A stretch of DNA of 64,000 bases from Antarcticimicrobium sediminis (GTDB taxonomy: Bacteria > Pseudomonadota > Alphaproteobacteria > Rhodobacterales > Rhodobacteraceae): positions 1 to 64,000 of the forward strand of contig NZ_SMFP01000016.1 in the NCBI RefSeq assembly GCF_004348975.1, given 5' to 3'. Below the pieces are notes generated by a model. It was not told the DNA's origin. It made no database searches and saw only the letters and a list, made by a program, of their open reading frames with translations. Each line of letters starts with the position of its first letter. Position 1 is the stretch's first letter. This document shows positions 17,792 to 25,189 of the stretch, piece after piece. A program made the position numbers and the translations under genes.

Positions 17792-18871
17792 ATGCTTCCT
17801 GGCAGTGGTATTCCAGAGCCGGAAGACCTGGATGAAGAGGAGGAGGTCGCCGAGGAAGATCTGTGGTTCCTGCCCGGTCCTGATCCGGACGAGGATGTGC
17901 CGCCGGGTGCGGCGCCCGAACCCAGACCCCAAAGCGGTACGCTGTTCGATCCAGCGCCGTGGCGGGCGGCAGAAGCCGCGCTCGCCCGGGAGTTGGCTGA
18001 GGTCGCGGGTCTGTTCGGGGCGCTGGATCAGCGCCTGCGTTTGGCCCCGGACGGGTGGCGACAGCGTCTCGCTTTGCGCGAGGTCTCGGACCTGAGCTGG
18101 TGGACTGGTGATCGGCTGGGGCAAGAGCGCATCGCGCTCTGGGTCACGCTGCGGATCGGCTCGACCCAGGATACTGAACGGGCATTGGCGCGGGCTGGCT
18201 GGGCGATGCGGCGGCTGGCCTCGGGGCCTGCCCCGAGACCGACACCCGGAGGCGAGCTGGCGTCATTCCTGGACCGGTCGCCCGGATCGATGGACCAGGG
18301 TCAGCCCGATACTGCCATTGAGGATCCGTTGGCTGATCTGGCGGAGGTCTGGATTTGCGGGCAGGCGCTGCATCCGATCACTGCCGCAGCGCGGCTGTTC
18401 CATGCTTGGCGCGCGCTGGGGCCGGCGGGTGCGGTGGATCTGGAGGCGGCGGTGCTCGCCGCCCGTCATGCCGCATCAATGGTGCGTGGGGCGGGGCAGG
18501 GGGCCTTGTTCTTGCCGCTGGCGCAGACCGGCGCCGATGCGCTGCGCGGGCAGGGGGCGCCGGAGGCGAAATTCGCCGCATGGCTGCGCGGGGCGGAACG
18601 GGCGACATTGGCGGCGCTGCTGCATCTCGACCGCGTCGCCGCTTGGCGGTCGCGGGCGCAGGACAGCGTCGCCGATCTTTCGGGGCGGACTCCGCCGGCG
18701 CTGATCGCCTTGTTCGAGGCTTGGCCGCAGGTCTCTGCCCCCATGGCCGAGGCCGAAACCGGCGTCTCTCGCCCCGCTGTGCAACGCAACCTTGACCTGT
18801 TGGTGCAGCGCGGCTTGATCCGCGAAATTACTGGTCAGGGGCGGTACAGAATTTGGGCGGCGCGGGTGTAG
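17792..18871 (+). CDS. DUF1403 family protein
   Basis: This 359-residue protein has a long acidic N-terminal tail (PEDLDEEEEVAEEDLWFLPG), an Ala-rich helical core and a C-terminal winged-helix-like segment (VSAPMAEAETGVSRPAVQRN, then LLVQRGLIREITGQGRYRIW). It matches my knowledge of DUF1403 proteins, which accompany WGR proteins on alphaproteobacterial plasmids. The C-terminal region suggests DNA binding. Its role is unknown. It is separated by four bases from the WGR gene. Confidence 0.8.
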   Translation: MLPGSGIPEPEDLDEEEEVAEEDLWFLPGPDPDEDVPPGAAPEPRPQSGTLFDPAPWRAAEAALARELAEVAGLFGALDQRLRLAPDGWRQRLALREVSDLSWWTGDRLGQERIALWVTLRIGSTQDTERALARAGWAMRRLASGPAPRPTPGGELASFLDRSPGSMDQGQPDTAIEDPLADLAEVWICGQALHPITAAARLFHAWRALGPAGAVDLEAAVLAARHAASMVRGAGQGALFLPLAQTGADALRGQGAPEAKFAAWLRGAERATLAALLHLDRVAAWRSRAQDSVADLSGRTPPALIALFEAWPQVSAPMAEAETGVSRPAVQRNLDLLVQRGLIREITGQGRYRIWAARV

Positions 18872-18881
18872 AGTGGGGCGG

Positions 18882-19007
18882 TTACAGCATCAAGGTCCCC
18901 CCTTCAACCATCCGCAGGCTCTGGGGAAACCGGAAATACAGCCCGACGACATGGGCCATCACGCCGGGCGGGAAACGGTGGCGGTTATAGAGGCGAGCGT
19001 CGGTCAT
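18882..19007 (-). pseudogene. IS6-family transposase N-terminal remnant
   Basis: The frame from 19007 reads MTDARLYNRHRFPPGVMAHV, then GLYFRFPQSLRMVE, the start of an IS6 transposase, and stops after 41 residues. The same N-terminus with its upstream flank recurs at 21024-21098, so the DNA between (TacAT and other IS pieces) is bracketed by two related IS6 ends in the same orientation. Confidence 0.7.
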
Positions 19008-19087
19008 ACCACCATGCCGTACTTTTTCGGTCGGCCGCGTTAACTTTACGGTGTCTGGCAATCCCTTCCAAATCGAGAGATTGAAAT

Positions 19088-19106
19088 GTACGTCAATATG
19101 GCGTAC
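19088..19106. promoter_or_regulatory. Candidate toxin-antitoxin operator
   Basis: GTACG-9 bases-CGTAC forms an inverted repeat 29 bases upstream of the antitoxin start. DUF1778 antitoxins are ribbon-helix-helix proteins that repress their own operon at short inverted repeats, so position and symmetry fit autoregulation. Confidence 0.5.
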
Positions 19107-19134
19107 GTGATGGGCAGCGAAACAGGAGGCGACC

Positions 19135-19443
19135 ATGCTTGGTTTCCATGACACCACGCGCGCAATCGATGAGCGCAACGAGGCCCGGATGAACTTCCGG
19201 ACCAAACCGCGCATCAAGAGCGCGATCCAGCAGGCAGCGGCGCTGTCCGGCGTGGACGACTCCGTCTTCACGATGAACGCGGCTTACCAGGCCGCTCTCG
19301 CGACGATCTCGGCGCATGAGCGCACGGTATTGCAGCCGGTCGATCATGACGCGTTTTTCACCGCCCTGGATGCACCTGCCGCACCCACTGATGCATTGCG
19401 CACGGCTTTTCGCCGGCACAGCGAAACCGTCACTTCGAAATAG
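19135..19443 (+). CDS. DUF1778 antitoxin (TacA-like)
   Basis: This 102-residue protein has the ribbon-helix-helix N-terminus (RMNFRTKPRIKSAIQQAAAL, SGVDDSVFTMNAAYQAAL) and a C-terminal tail with DHDAFFTALDAPAAP that wraps the toxin in known TacA-TacT pairs. AGGAGG lies just upstream of the start. Its stop TAG shares a base with the GTG start of the toxin gene. Confidence 0.9.
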   Translation: MLGFHDTTRAIDERNEARMNFRTKPRIKSAIQQAAALSGVDDSVFTMNAAYQAALATISAHERTVLQPVDHDAFFTALDAPAAPTDALRTAFRRHSETVTSK

Positions 19444-20015
19444 TGGCGGCATCAGAGCCTGCGGGCATCGTCACCGAGCTGTTCGATCCTTCCCGGCATG
19501 ATCGAGCGGCTTTTTCTTGCGGCGTCGAACAGGTCGACAACTATTTCCAGAAGACGGCGAACAAGCTCGCCAAGGCGGACAACGTCCGCCTCTATGTCAT
19601 GGTTACCGCCGATGGTGCTCTGATCGGTTTTTATGCCCTCAACGCCCATGCCGTCGACTATGGGGATCTGCCCACGAAATACGCCCGCACCCGACCGGCG
19701 CATGGAAATATTCCCGCAGCCTACATCTCGATGATCGGGCGTGACCAGAAATTCCGCGGGGGCGGTTATGGCGGTGATCTTCTGGTAGACGCCTTGCGCC
19801 GGATTGCCGCAGCTGCGGACGCAATCGGTGTCGCGGTAGTCATGCTGGACGTTCTCGACTGTGGTGATCCTGACCGGGTTGCGCGCCGCAAAGCGCTCTA
19901 CGAAAGCTACGGGTTCCAGTCGTTGCCGACGATGCCGCTGCGGATGTTCATGTCTGTAAGCGTCGTGCGGCGACTTATCGCGGAAGCTGACGGCGTCACG
20001 TCCGACCAGACCTGA
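19443..20015 (+). CDS. GNAT acetyltransferase toxin (TacT-like)
   Basis: This 190-residue GNAT-fold protein has the acetyl-CoA loop QKFRGGGYGGDLLVDAL and the C-terminal RRKALYESYGFQSLP segment holding the catalytic Tyr. Family members block translation by acetylating charged tRNAs and are neutralised by a DUF1778 partner. The GTG start overlaps the antitoxin stop by one base, giving strict coupling. It is somewhat longer than typical TacT (about 160 residues) but the core is complete. Confidence 0.9.
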   Translation: MAASEPAGIVTELFDPSRHDRAAFSCGVEQVDNYFQKTANKLAKADNVRLYVMVTADGALIGFYALNAHAVDYGDLPTKYARTRPAHGNIPAAYISMIGRDQKFRGGGYGGDLLVDALRRIAAAADAIGVAVVMLDVLDCGDPDRVARRKALYESYGFQSLPTMPLRMFMSVSVVRRLIAEADGVTSDQT

Positions 20016-20109
20016 TCTCCCGAGAGATGGCTCTGGAAATCTGAACTGGTAGGTTCGGTGGATTTTCCGCTCCCGGTCCGGCAGCCATGCCGTGACGAAG
20101 GAGCGAAAG

Positions 20110-20181
20110 ATGGCAAAATGTCTGAGGAGAAACCACAGCGCCGCGTTCAAGGCGAAGGTCGCATTGGCGGCGCTGAAGGGC
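20110..20181 (+). pseudogene. IS3-family OrfA N-terminal fragment
   Basis: From 20110 the frame reads MAKCLRRNHSAAFKAKVALA then ALKG, the beginning of an IS3-type OrfA helix-turn-helix protein (family pattern: RRNHSAAFKAKVALAALKG). It is cut off at 20181, where IS110 sequence begins in another frame. Confidence 0.7.
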
Positions 20182-20243
20182 TCAAATCCGAAGTCAGCTT
20201 CGCTGCTTTGTGCGGTGTCAGTCCAGTTCCAGCATCATCAGGG
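20181..20243 (+). pseudogene. IS110-family transposase fragment
   Basis: Twenty-one codons read LKSEVSFAALCGVSPVPASS then G, the conserved C-terminal block around the serine of the IS110 DEDD transposase. The same block recurs on the other strand at 38276-38367. It is sandwiched between IS3 and IS66 pieces. Confidence 0.75.
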
Positions 20244-20509
20244 ACATCGATAACAACGCGGCGGAACGCGGCATGCGTCCGATCGGCGTCGGCCGCCGCA
20301 ACTGGTTATTTGCCGGCTCCGACGCTGGCGGAGAAACCCTCGCCCGCGCCATGACCCTGATCGAAACCGCAAAGATGAAGGGGCTCGATCCGCAGGCCTA
20401 CCTGGCCGATGTCCTCGACCGCATCCACGATCACAAGATCAACAGACTCGCCGAATTGCTTCCTTGGAACTGGGAGCCAGCAGGCCAGCCACACAGCGAG
20501 GCTGCGTGA
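20244..20509 (+). pseudogene. IS66-family transposase C-terminal fragment
   Basis: The frame reads DIDNNAAERGMRPIGVGRRN, then WLFAGSDAGGETLARAMTLI and DHKINRLAELLPWNW, the C-terminal domain of IS66 TnpC including the catalytic Glu in NNAAER. All upstream domains are missing. The stop codon overlaps the start of the next small frame by one base. Confidence 0.88.
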
Positions 20510-20805
20510 TGGCGGCAGCGACCTACGTCTGCTCCATCGTTCACGTCGCCAGCCGGCTGGGCGAGGATCCCGGACTTCTCGAGGCAATCGTCAGCAACGA
20601 CGACAATCTCTCCTATGGCAACATCGTAAGCGTTCGCATCGGACCGGACGAGTACATCACGGCGCTCACCGACGACGGCATTGACGAATTGCGCGACATA
20701 CTCGAACCCGCACGCGTGTCCGACGAGACATGGCATAACTTCCTCCATGACTTCGTCGACGAGCCCGAAATCATCACCCGCGTCAAGGACCAGCCACTGC
20801 GGTAG
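20509..20805 (+). CDS. Small acidic protein downstream of IS66 transposase
   Basis: This 98-residue protein (MAAATYVCSIVHVASRLGED...) starts within the stop of the IS66 transposase fragment (TGATG). It is acidic and soluble, with a repeated-like DDG/DEL segment (ITALTDDGIDELRDILEP). Similar short frames follow the transposase in some IS66 elements, but no function is known to me. With the transposase broken it may no longer matter. Confidence 0.55.
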   Translation: MAAATYVCSIVHVASRLGEDPGLLEAIVSNDDNLSYGNIVSVRIGPDEYITALTDDGIDELRDILEPARVSDETWHNFLHDFVDEPEIITRVKDQPLR

Positions 20806-20829
20806 AAACCGGGCACTTACCGAGACCCT

Positions 20830-20968
20830 GACTGCCAGACCGCCGAAATCCAGATCCGCATCGCCATCATGAATCACTTCTCCGCCCTCGGCAGGGCGGA
20901 GATCGAGGCCATCGCCTGAACGACCTTGGGAAAGGGCCTGTTCAGGTCAGAGGCTGAATTGCGCAACA
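20830..20968 (+). mobile_element. IS5-family element, 3' end remnant
   Basis: From 20830 the frame reads DCQTAEIQIRIAIMNHFSAL then GRAEIEAIA and a stop at 20919. This matches the C-terminus of IS5 transposases (compare LQVRVAVMNGFTALG in the copy at 16203). AATTGCGCAACA at 20957-20968 matches the core of the terminal repeat of that copy. It is a tail only. Confidence 0.65.
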
Positions 20969-21023
20969 TCGCCCGTCGCAACGACCCTTGTGCCATCTGC
21001 CAGAGCAGTCACAACGGACTGAT

Positions 21024-21098
21024 ATAATACAACCAGACGGCATGGGCAATCACATCGGGCGGGAAACGGTGGTGGCGATAGAGGCGAGCGTCGGTCAT
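21024..21098 (-). pseudogene. IS6-family transposase N-terminal remnant
   Basis: From 21098 the frame reads MTDARLYRHHRFPPDVIAHA then VWLYY before diverging. It is the sister of the remnant at 18882-19007 and shares its upstream flank (GGTGTCT at about 21140). Confidence 0.7.
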
Positions 21099-21161
21099 GC
21101 CGCCAGGTCGCATTTACGCGGGCGGCCGCATTGAGTTTACGGTGTCTCTTATCCTTCTCAA

Positions 21162-23513
21162 TCAACCGCAAGCTAGTTTGGCACTCCTCAACTTCGACCT
21201 GATGGGAGGATTGTCAATCTTGGGCTTCGTCTCACATTTTGCGGCCTCGATCTGAACCAGGCAGCTATGCGCGATCGGCCCCTGCGCTAGCTGTGACGTA
21301 CCCCTGTCCTGCGTCAACGTATTGGGATTGCCATGCAAGCAGGTCGGGCCATCGGGATCGTACCACGCGCCAGTGGCGATCTGCACGACACCAGGGCGGA
21401 TCGATTCGTCGATTTTCAATCCGGCCATACAAGCGCCGCGCTGGTTGAAGATCCGTACTGTCTGACCTTCGGCCAATCCCCGCTCCGCTGCATCTTTTGG
21501 GTGCATCAGGACCGGTGCCCGCCCGTTTATGCGGTCGCTCCGGCTGACGATACCATGATCCAGCTGCGAATGCAGCTTCGTCTTGGGCTGAGGCGAGATC
21601 ATGTGCAAGGGCGCCTCCAGTGTGGCGCGTCCAAGCCACTCAAGCGGTTCGAGCCACGCCGGATGGCCTGGGCAATCCTCGTAATCGAAACCTGCGACGG
21701 TTTCCGAGAAAATCTCGATCTTTCCGCTCGGTGTCTTGAGCGGATAGGTTTCCGGGTCGGTGCGGAATTGCTCCATCAGGATGACGCGCTTTTCTGGCAG
21801 CGGTACGCGAACCCAGCCCTGTTGCTGAAACGTGTCGAAATCGGGCAACGTGATGCCACCGCGCGCCGCCGATTCGCGCGAGGTTTCGTAAATCCAGTGG
21901 AGCCAGTCATCGGGGCTGCGGCCTTCGGTGAAGGCATCCTCCACCCCCATGCGGGCCGCGATACCGCGCAGGATCACATGATCGTCCCGGGCCTCGCCTA
22001 CGGGTGGAACGGCGGGGTCCATCGCGGTGATGAACGGGTCTTTCGACGTCATGGCGATGTCGCGACGTTCCAGCGGTGTCGTGCAGGGCAAAACGATATC
22101 GGCATGGCGTGCTAGGCTGTTCCAGCACCATTCGTTTGCAATCACGGTATCCGGCCTGGCCCAAGCCGCGCGCAGTCGATTTAGATCCTGATGGTGGTGA
22201 AACGGATTGCCCCCGGCCCACCAGACAAGCCTAATATTGGGAAAGGTCAGAGTTCTTCCGTTGTAGTTGACCGTCCCGCCCGGATTGGACAGCATGTCGG
22301 AAACCCGGGCCACCGGGATATAGCTTTTGACCGGGTTCTTGCCTTGCGGCAGGGCGGCATAGGGAACGTAGCGTCGGTTCAGGCCGTTATTGTTCATTGC
22401 CGAATAGCCAAATCCGAAACCGCCGCCGGGCAGGCCGATCTGTCCCAGCATTGCGGCAAGCGCAATCGCTGCCCAGATCGGCTGTTCGCCGTGCTCCTGC
22501 CGGGTGAGCGAGTAGGAGGTTGAAATCATGGTCCGATGTGCGGCCATATCGTGTGCCAGGGTGCGCAGGCGCGCGGCTGGAATGTCGCAGAGCGCGGCCG
22601 CCCATTCAGCGTTCTTAGCGATGCCATCAGTGTCCCCCCGCAGGTAGGCGGCAAAGCGCTCGAACCCCACGGTGTAGCGGTCGAGAAAGGTGCTATCGTG
22701 CAGGTCGTCCTCGATCAGCGTCTGCGCCAGTCCCAGCATCATCGCGGTATCGCTGGAGGGGCGCAGCGGCAGCCAGTCGGCGCCAAGTTGGTCCAGCGCA
22801 TCCGATCGCATAGGTGAGACGTTGACGAACCTTGTCCCGTTGGCGTGGGCGGAAAGCATCCCGGCGCGCTGTACATGCGCGCCGACGCCACCTTGTCCGA
22901 TCTGCCCGTTCGACACTGGAAGGCCGCCGAATGCAACGAACAGCTCGCAGCTTTCGGTCAGAACCTCCCAACATGTGAGGCGTTCGAGGTGGCTGGAAAA
23001 GTCGCCCAGAACATGCGGCATGATTACTTCGGCGGCGGCGTAGCTGTAGGTGTTGACCGAAGACGTGAAGCCCCCGATGCAATTGAGAAACCGCTTGAGC
23101 TGGCTTTGAGCGTGGTGGAAGCGCCCTGCACTGGCCCAGCCATAGGAGCCGGCATAGATCGCGTCGTTGCCATGCTGTGTCCGTACCCGGTCCAACTCGG
23201 TTGCGACAAGGCGCTCTGCCTCGTCCCAACTGACACTGACGAAATCTTCCTGACCGCGCAGGTCGCCACGGGTGCCGGGGCCGTGCTCGAGCCAGCTTTT
23301 TCGGACTGCGGGGCTGGTGATCCGCAGCGGGCCGTCCATCACATTGACGATCCCGTGGCCGATGGGCGAGGGGTCCGGGTCGTGTTCGAAAGTGCGGAGG
23401 TTGGTGACGCGTCCGTCGCTGACATCGACCCAGTAGGTGCCCCAGTGGGCACTGGTCAGTAGATCGCGGTTGGTAGATGCTATCGTGGCCTCTTTGAAAC
23501 TGTTTTGGGTCAT
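21162..23513 (-). CDS. Molybdopterin oxidoreductase, BisC/DMSO-reductase family
   Basis: This 783-residue enzyme belongs to the S/N-oxide reductase branch of the DMSO reductase family. It shows YAGSYGWASAGRFHHAQSQL, then NTYSYAAAEVIMPHVLG, whose Ser aligns with the Mo-ligand Ser of DMSO reductase. Later blocks include WWAGGNPFHHHQDLNRL, NEWCWNSLARHADIVLP and the C-terminal cofactor block (NPNTLTQDRGTSQLAQGP). There is no N-terminal Fe-S motif and no Tat signal, so like BisC it should be cytoplasmic. The start ATG at 23513 overlaps the TetR stop (ATGA); a longer frame to 23918 lies inside tetR. Substrate is unknown. Confidence 0.88.
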   Translation of the reverse strand: MTQNSFKEATIASTNRDLLTSAHWGTYWVDVSDGRVTNLRTFEHDPDPSPIGHGIVNVMDGPLRITSPAVRKSWLEHGPGTRGDLRGQEDFVSVSWDEAERLVATELDRVRTQHGNDAIYAGSYGWASAGRFHHAQSQLKRFLNCIGGFTSSVNTYSYAAAEVIMPHVLGDFSSHLERLTCWEVLTESCELFVAFGGLPVSNGQIGQGGVGAHVQRAGMLSAHANGTRFVNVSPMRSDALDQLGADWLPLRPSSDTAMMLGLAQTLIEDDLHDSTFLDRYTVGFERFAAYLRGDTDGIAKNAEWAAALCDIPAARLRTLAHDMAAHRTMISTSYSLTRQEHGEQPIWAAIALAAMLGQIGLPGGGFGFGYSAMNNNGLNRRYVPYAALPQGKNPVKSYIPVARVSDMLSNPGGTVNYNGRTLTFPNIRLVWWAGGNPFHHHQDLNRLRAAWARPDTVIANEWCWNSLARHADIVLPCTTPLERRDIAMTSKDPFITAMDPAVPPVGEARDDHVILRGIAARMGVEDAFTEGRSPDDWLHWIYETSRESAARGGITLPDFDTFQQQGWVRVPLPEKRVILMEQFRTDPETYPLKTPSGKIEIFSETVAGFDYEDCPGHPAWLEPLEWLGRATLEAPLHMISPQPKTKLHSQLDHGIVSRSDRINGRAPVLMHPKDAAERGLAEGQTVRIFNQRGACMAGLKIDESIRPGVVQIATGAWYDPDGPTCLHGNPNTLTQDRGTSQLAQGPIAHSCLVQIEAAKCETKPKIDNPPIRSKLRSAKLACG

Positions 23514-24250
23514 GCGGAGGTGTCCTGAGACCGGCTCACTGCACCGACACCAGTATCGGGTTTTTCCAGGCAGGCGGACAGGACCAGAGTCTGTACAGTG
23601 GATATATAGGTGTCGATGGGCACCGCGCGGCGTTGATACTTGGCGCGCTTGACATACCAGTCCTGCAGTAGCGGCTTGATCAGTGCGGCCAGCAGAGGCG
23701 AGGTGTCGCGGCGAAAGACATGTGATGCGATCCCGGTGTTTAAGACATCGGCGATATAGCGTTCCGTCAGCTCTTCGCTGTCGATTGCTTTTTGGCGCGC
23801 GGCGCGGGGAAAGTTCTTGGCTTCCATGAAGGAAAAGGTGAACCAGGGCAGCATTTCCTCTGTCATGCGCACATGCGCGTCGATAAGCCAGTTCAGATGT
23901 GCCTCCGGATCGCCGCAAACCTCGGGCGGTGGGGTCGAAAGGGTGCGCTGCACAGCATCTGTGACTTCGGACAAAATCATCTTCAGAAGCGTGTCCTTGG
24001 TGTCGAAATAGGCATACAGTCCCCCCATCGAAACGCCCGAAGCGCTGGACAGATCGCGTAGCGACATGACCTGAAAGCCCTTGAGATTGGACAATTCAAG
24101 CGCAGCGGTGATGATGACCTTGAGCTTGCGCAGGGCGAAATCCTGCTTCTTCACAGTGATCGTATCGCGGTGCCGCTCCAGAATGTGACGGCATAATGCC
24201 TCCGTTCTCAAGTCGTCAATATCCAGCACGCGCAGTCTCCCTGTCGTCAT
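23510..24250 (-). CDS. TetR family transcriptional regulator
   Basis: This 246-residue regulator has an unusually long lead of about 50 residues before the helix-turn-helix (MSLRDLSSASGVSMGGLYAY then FDTKDTLL). The ligand domain follows. The start at 24250 (MTTGRLRVLDIDDL) is preferred; further upstream in-frame starts lie beyond a promoter-like region. It diverges from the SDR/acyl-CoA dehydrogenase genes and overlaps the molybdoenzyme gene by four bases, so it probably controls both arms through the palindrome at 24324-24347. Confidence 0.87.
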   Translation of the reverse strand: MTTGRLRVLDIDDLRTEALCRHILERHRDTITVKKQDFALRKLKVIITAALELSNLKGFQVMSLRDLSSASGVSMGGLYAYFDTKDTLLKMILSEVTDAVQRTLSTPPPEVCGDPEAHLNWLIDAHVRMTEEMLPWFTFSFMEAKNFPRAARQKAIDSEELTERYIADVLNTGIASHVFRRDTSPLLAALIKPLLQDWYVKRAKYQRRAVPIDTYISTVQTLVLSACLEKPDTGVGAVSRSQDTSA

Positions 24251-24323
24251 TTTCGGTTCCAACCTACGCCTTCCGTTCAGAAACATAAACGAGGGCTTGC
24301 ACGGGAACGTGGCTTGGCCTAGG

Positions 24324-24347
24324 TTTTTCGAGCGATCGCTCGAAAAA
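24324..24347. promoter_or_regulatory. Perfect 24-bp palindrome, TetR operator candidate
   Basis: Twelve bases (TTTTTCGAGCGA) followed by their exact reverse complement lie between the divergent tetR (start 24250) and SDR (start 24399) genes. TTCGAGCG/CGCTCGAA cores are the right size and symmetry for a TetR dimer or dimer pair. The outer T5/A5 could also allow a small hairpin, but the central location argues for an operator. Confidence 0.75.
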
Positions 24348-24398
24348 AAGATAGGGCAATCGATATTGCAGGATAAGGAGGGGAGGCCTTTGACGAGC

Positions 24399-25172
24399 AT
24401 GTCCACCACGTCTTCGGATCAATCGATCTGGCCGGGGCTTGCCGGACGGACGGCGCTCGTGACGGGTGCATCTTCAGGGCTTGGCGAGCATTTTGTGCGT
24501 CTGCTGGCTGGCAAGGGCGTAATGGTCACCTTGGCCGCGCGGCGGCTGGATCGGATTTCGTCGATTTGCGAAGGGATCGTCGACGCGGGTGGCCTGGCCG
24601 AGCCCTTGCCGCTGGATGTCGCGGATCCGAGCTCCGTCGAGACGGTGTTGAGCGGGCGGGCGTTCGACATCGTCGTCAACAATGCGGGAACCACCCTGTC
24701 GGCCCCGGCGCTGGATCATGGGGCGCAGGATATCGACCGCATTCTCGATACAAACCTCAAAGGCTCATTCCATGTCGCGCGTGTCGCTGCGGAGGCAATG
24801 GTTGCCAAGGGTGGCGGTGGCACGATCGTGAACGTGGCGTCGATTCTTGGCGCGCGTGTAGCCGGAAATGTGGCGGCCTATGCGGCCTCCAAGGCCGGGC
24901 TGATCCAATTGAGCCGCGCGCTGGCGTTGGAATGGGCGCGGCACGGCATTCGGGTCAATGCGCTCTGCCCCGGCTATATCGAGACCGAGTTGAACCGCGA
25001 TTTCTTTGCGTCCGAACCGGGCCAGGCGCTTATCCGCCGTGTGCCGCAACGCCGCCTTGGCCAGCCTTCGGATCTGGATGGCCCGCTTTTGCTTCTGATT
25101 TCCGATCTTGGCCGCTTCATGACCGGAACCGAAGTCGTGGCCGACGGTGGCCACCTCGTTTCATCGCTCTGA
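24399..25172 (+). CDS. SDR family NAD(P)-dependent oxidoreductase
   Basis: This 257-residue classical short-chain dehydrogenase has the cofactor motif TGASSGLG, the NNAG motif, catalytic Ser in NVASILGARV and the YAASK pair, then the CPGYIETELN block. A GGGGAGG motif lies 12 bases before ATG 24399; an in-frame TTG at 24390 is a closer alternative. It is the first plus-strand gene of the cassette and probably oxidises a hydroxy group or reduces a keto group of the imported acid or its CoA ester. Confidence 0.9.
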   Translation: MSTTSSDQSIWPGLAGRTALVTGASSGLGEHFVRLLAGKGVMVTLAARRLDRISSICEGIVDAGGLAEPLPLDVADPSSVETVLSGRAFDIVVNNAGTTLSAPALDHGAQDIDRILDTNLKGSFHVARVAAEAMVAKGGGGTIVNVASILGARVAGNVAAYAASKAGLIQLSRALALEWARHGIRVNALCPGYIETELNRDFFASEPGQALIRRVPQRRLGQPSDLDGPLLLLISDLGRFMTGTEVVADGGHLVSSL

Positions 25173-25189
25173 CCGTTTGAGGACATTTC

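Noticed and set aside
17243-18124. 293-codon minus-strand frame opposite WGR/DUF1403
   Set aside because: It overlaps two supported genes and the IS5 flank. The translation is Pro/Arg-rich noise.
23514-23918. N-terminal extension of the molybdoenzyme to 23918
   Set aside because: It would lie inside the TetR gene, and the translated extension is Arg/His-rich without signal or cofactor motif. The ATGA start at 23513 is better.
24324-24347. Palindrome as a terminator for the two divergent genes
   Set aside because: It lies between 5' ends, not 3' ends, so it cannot terminate either gene. An operator fits better.
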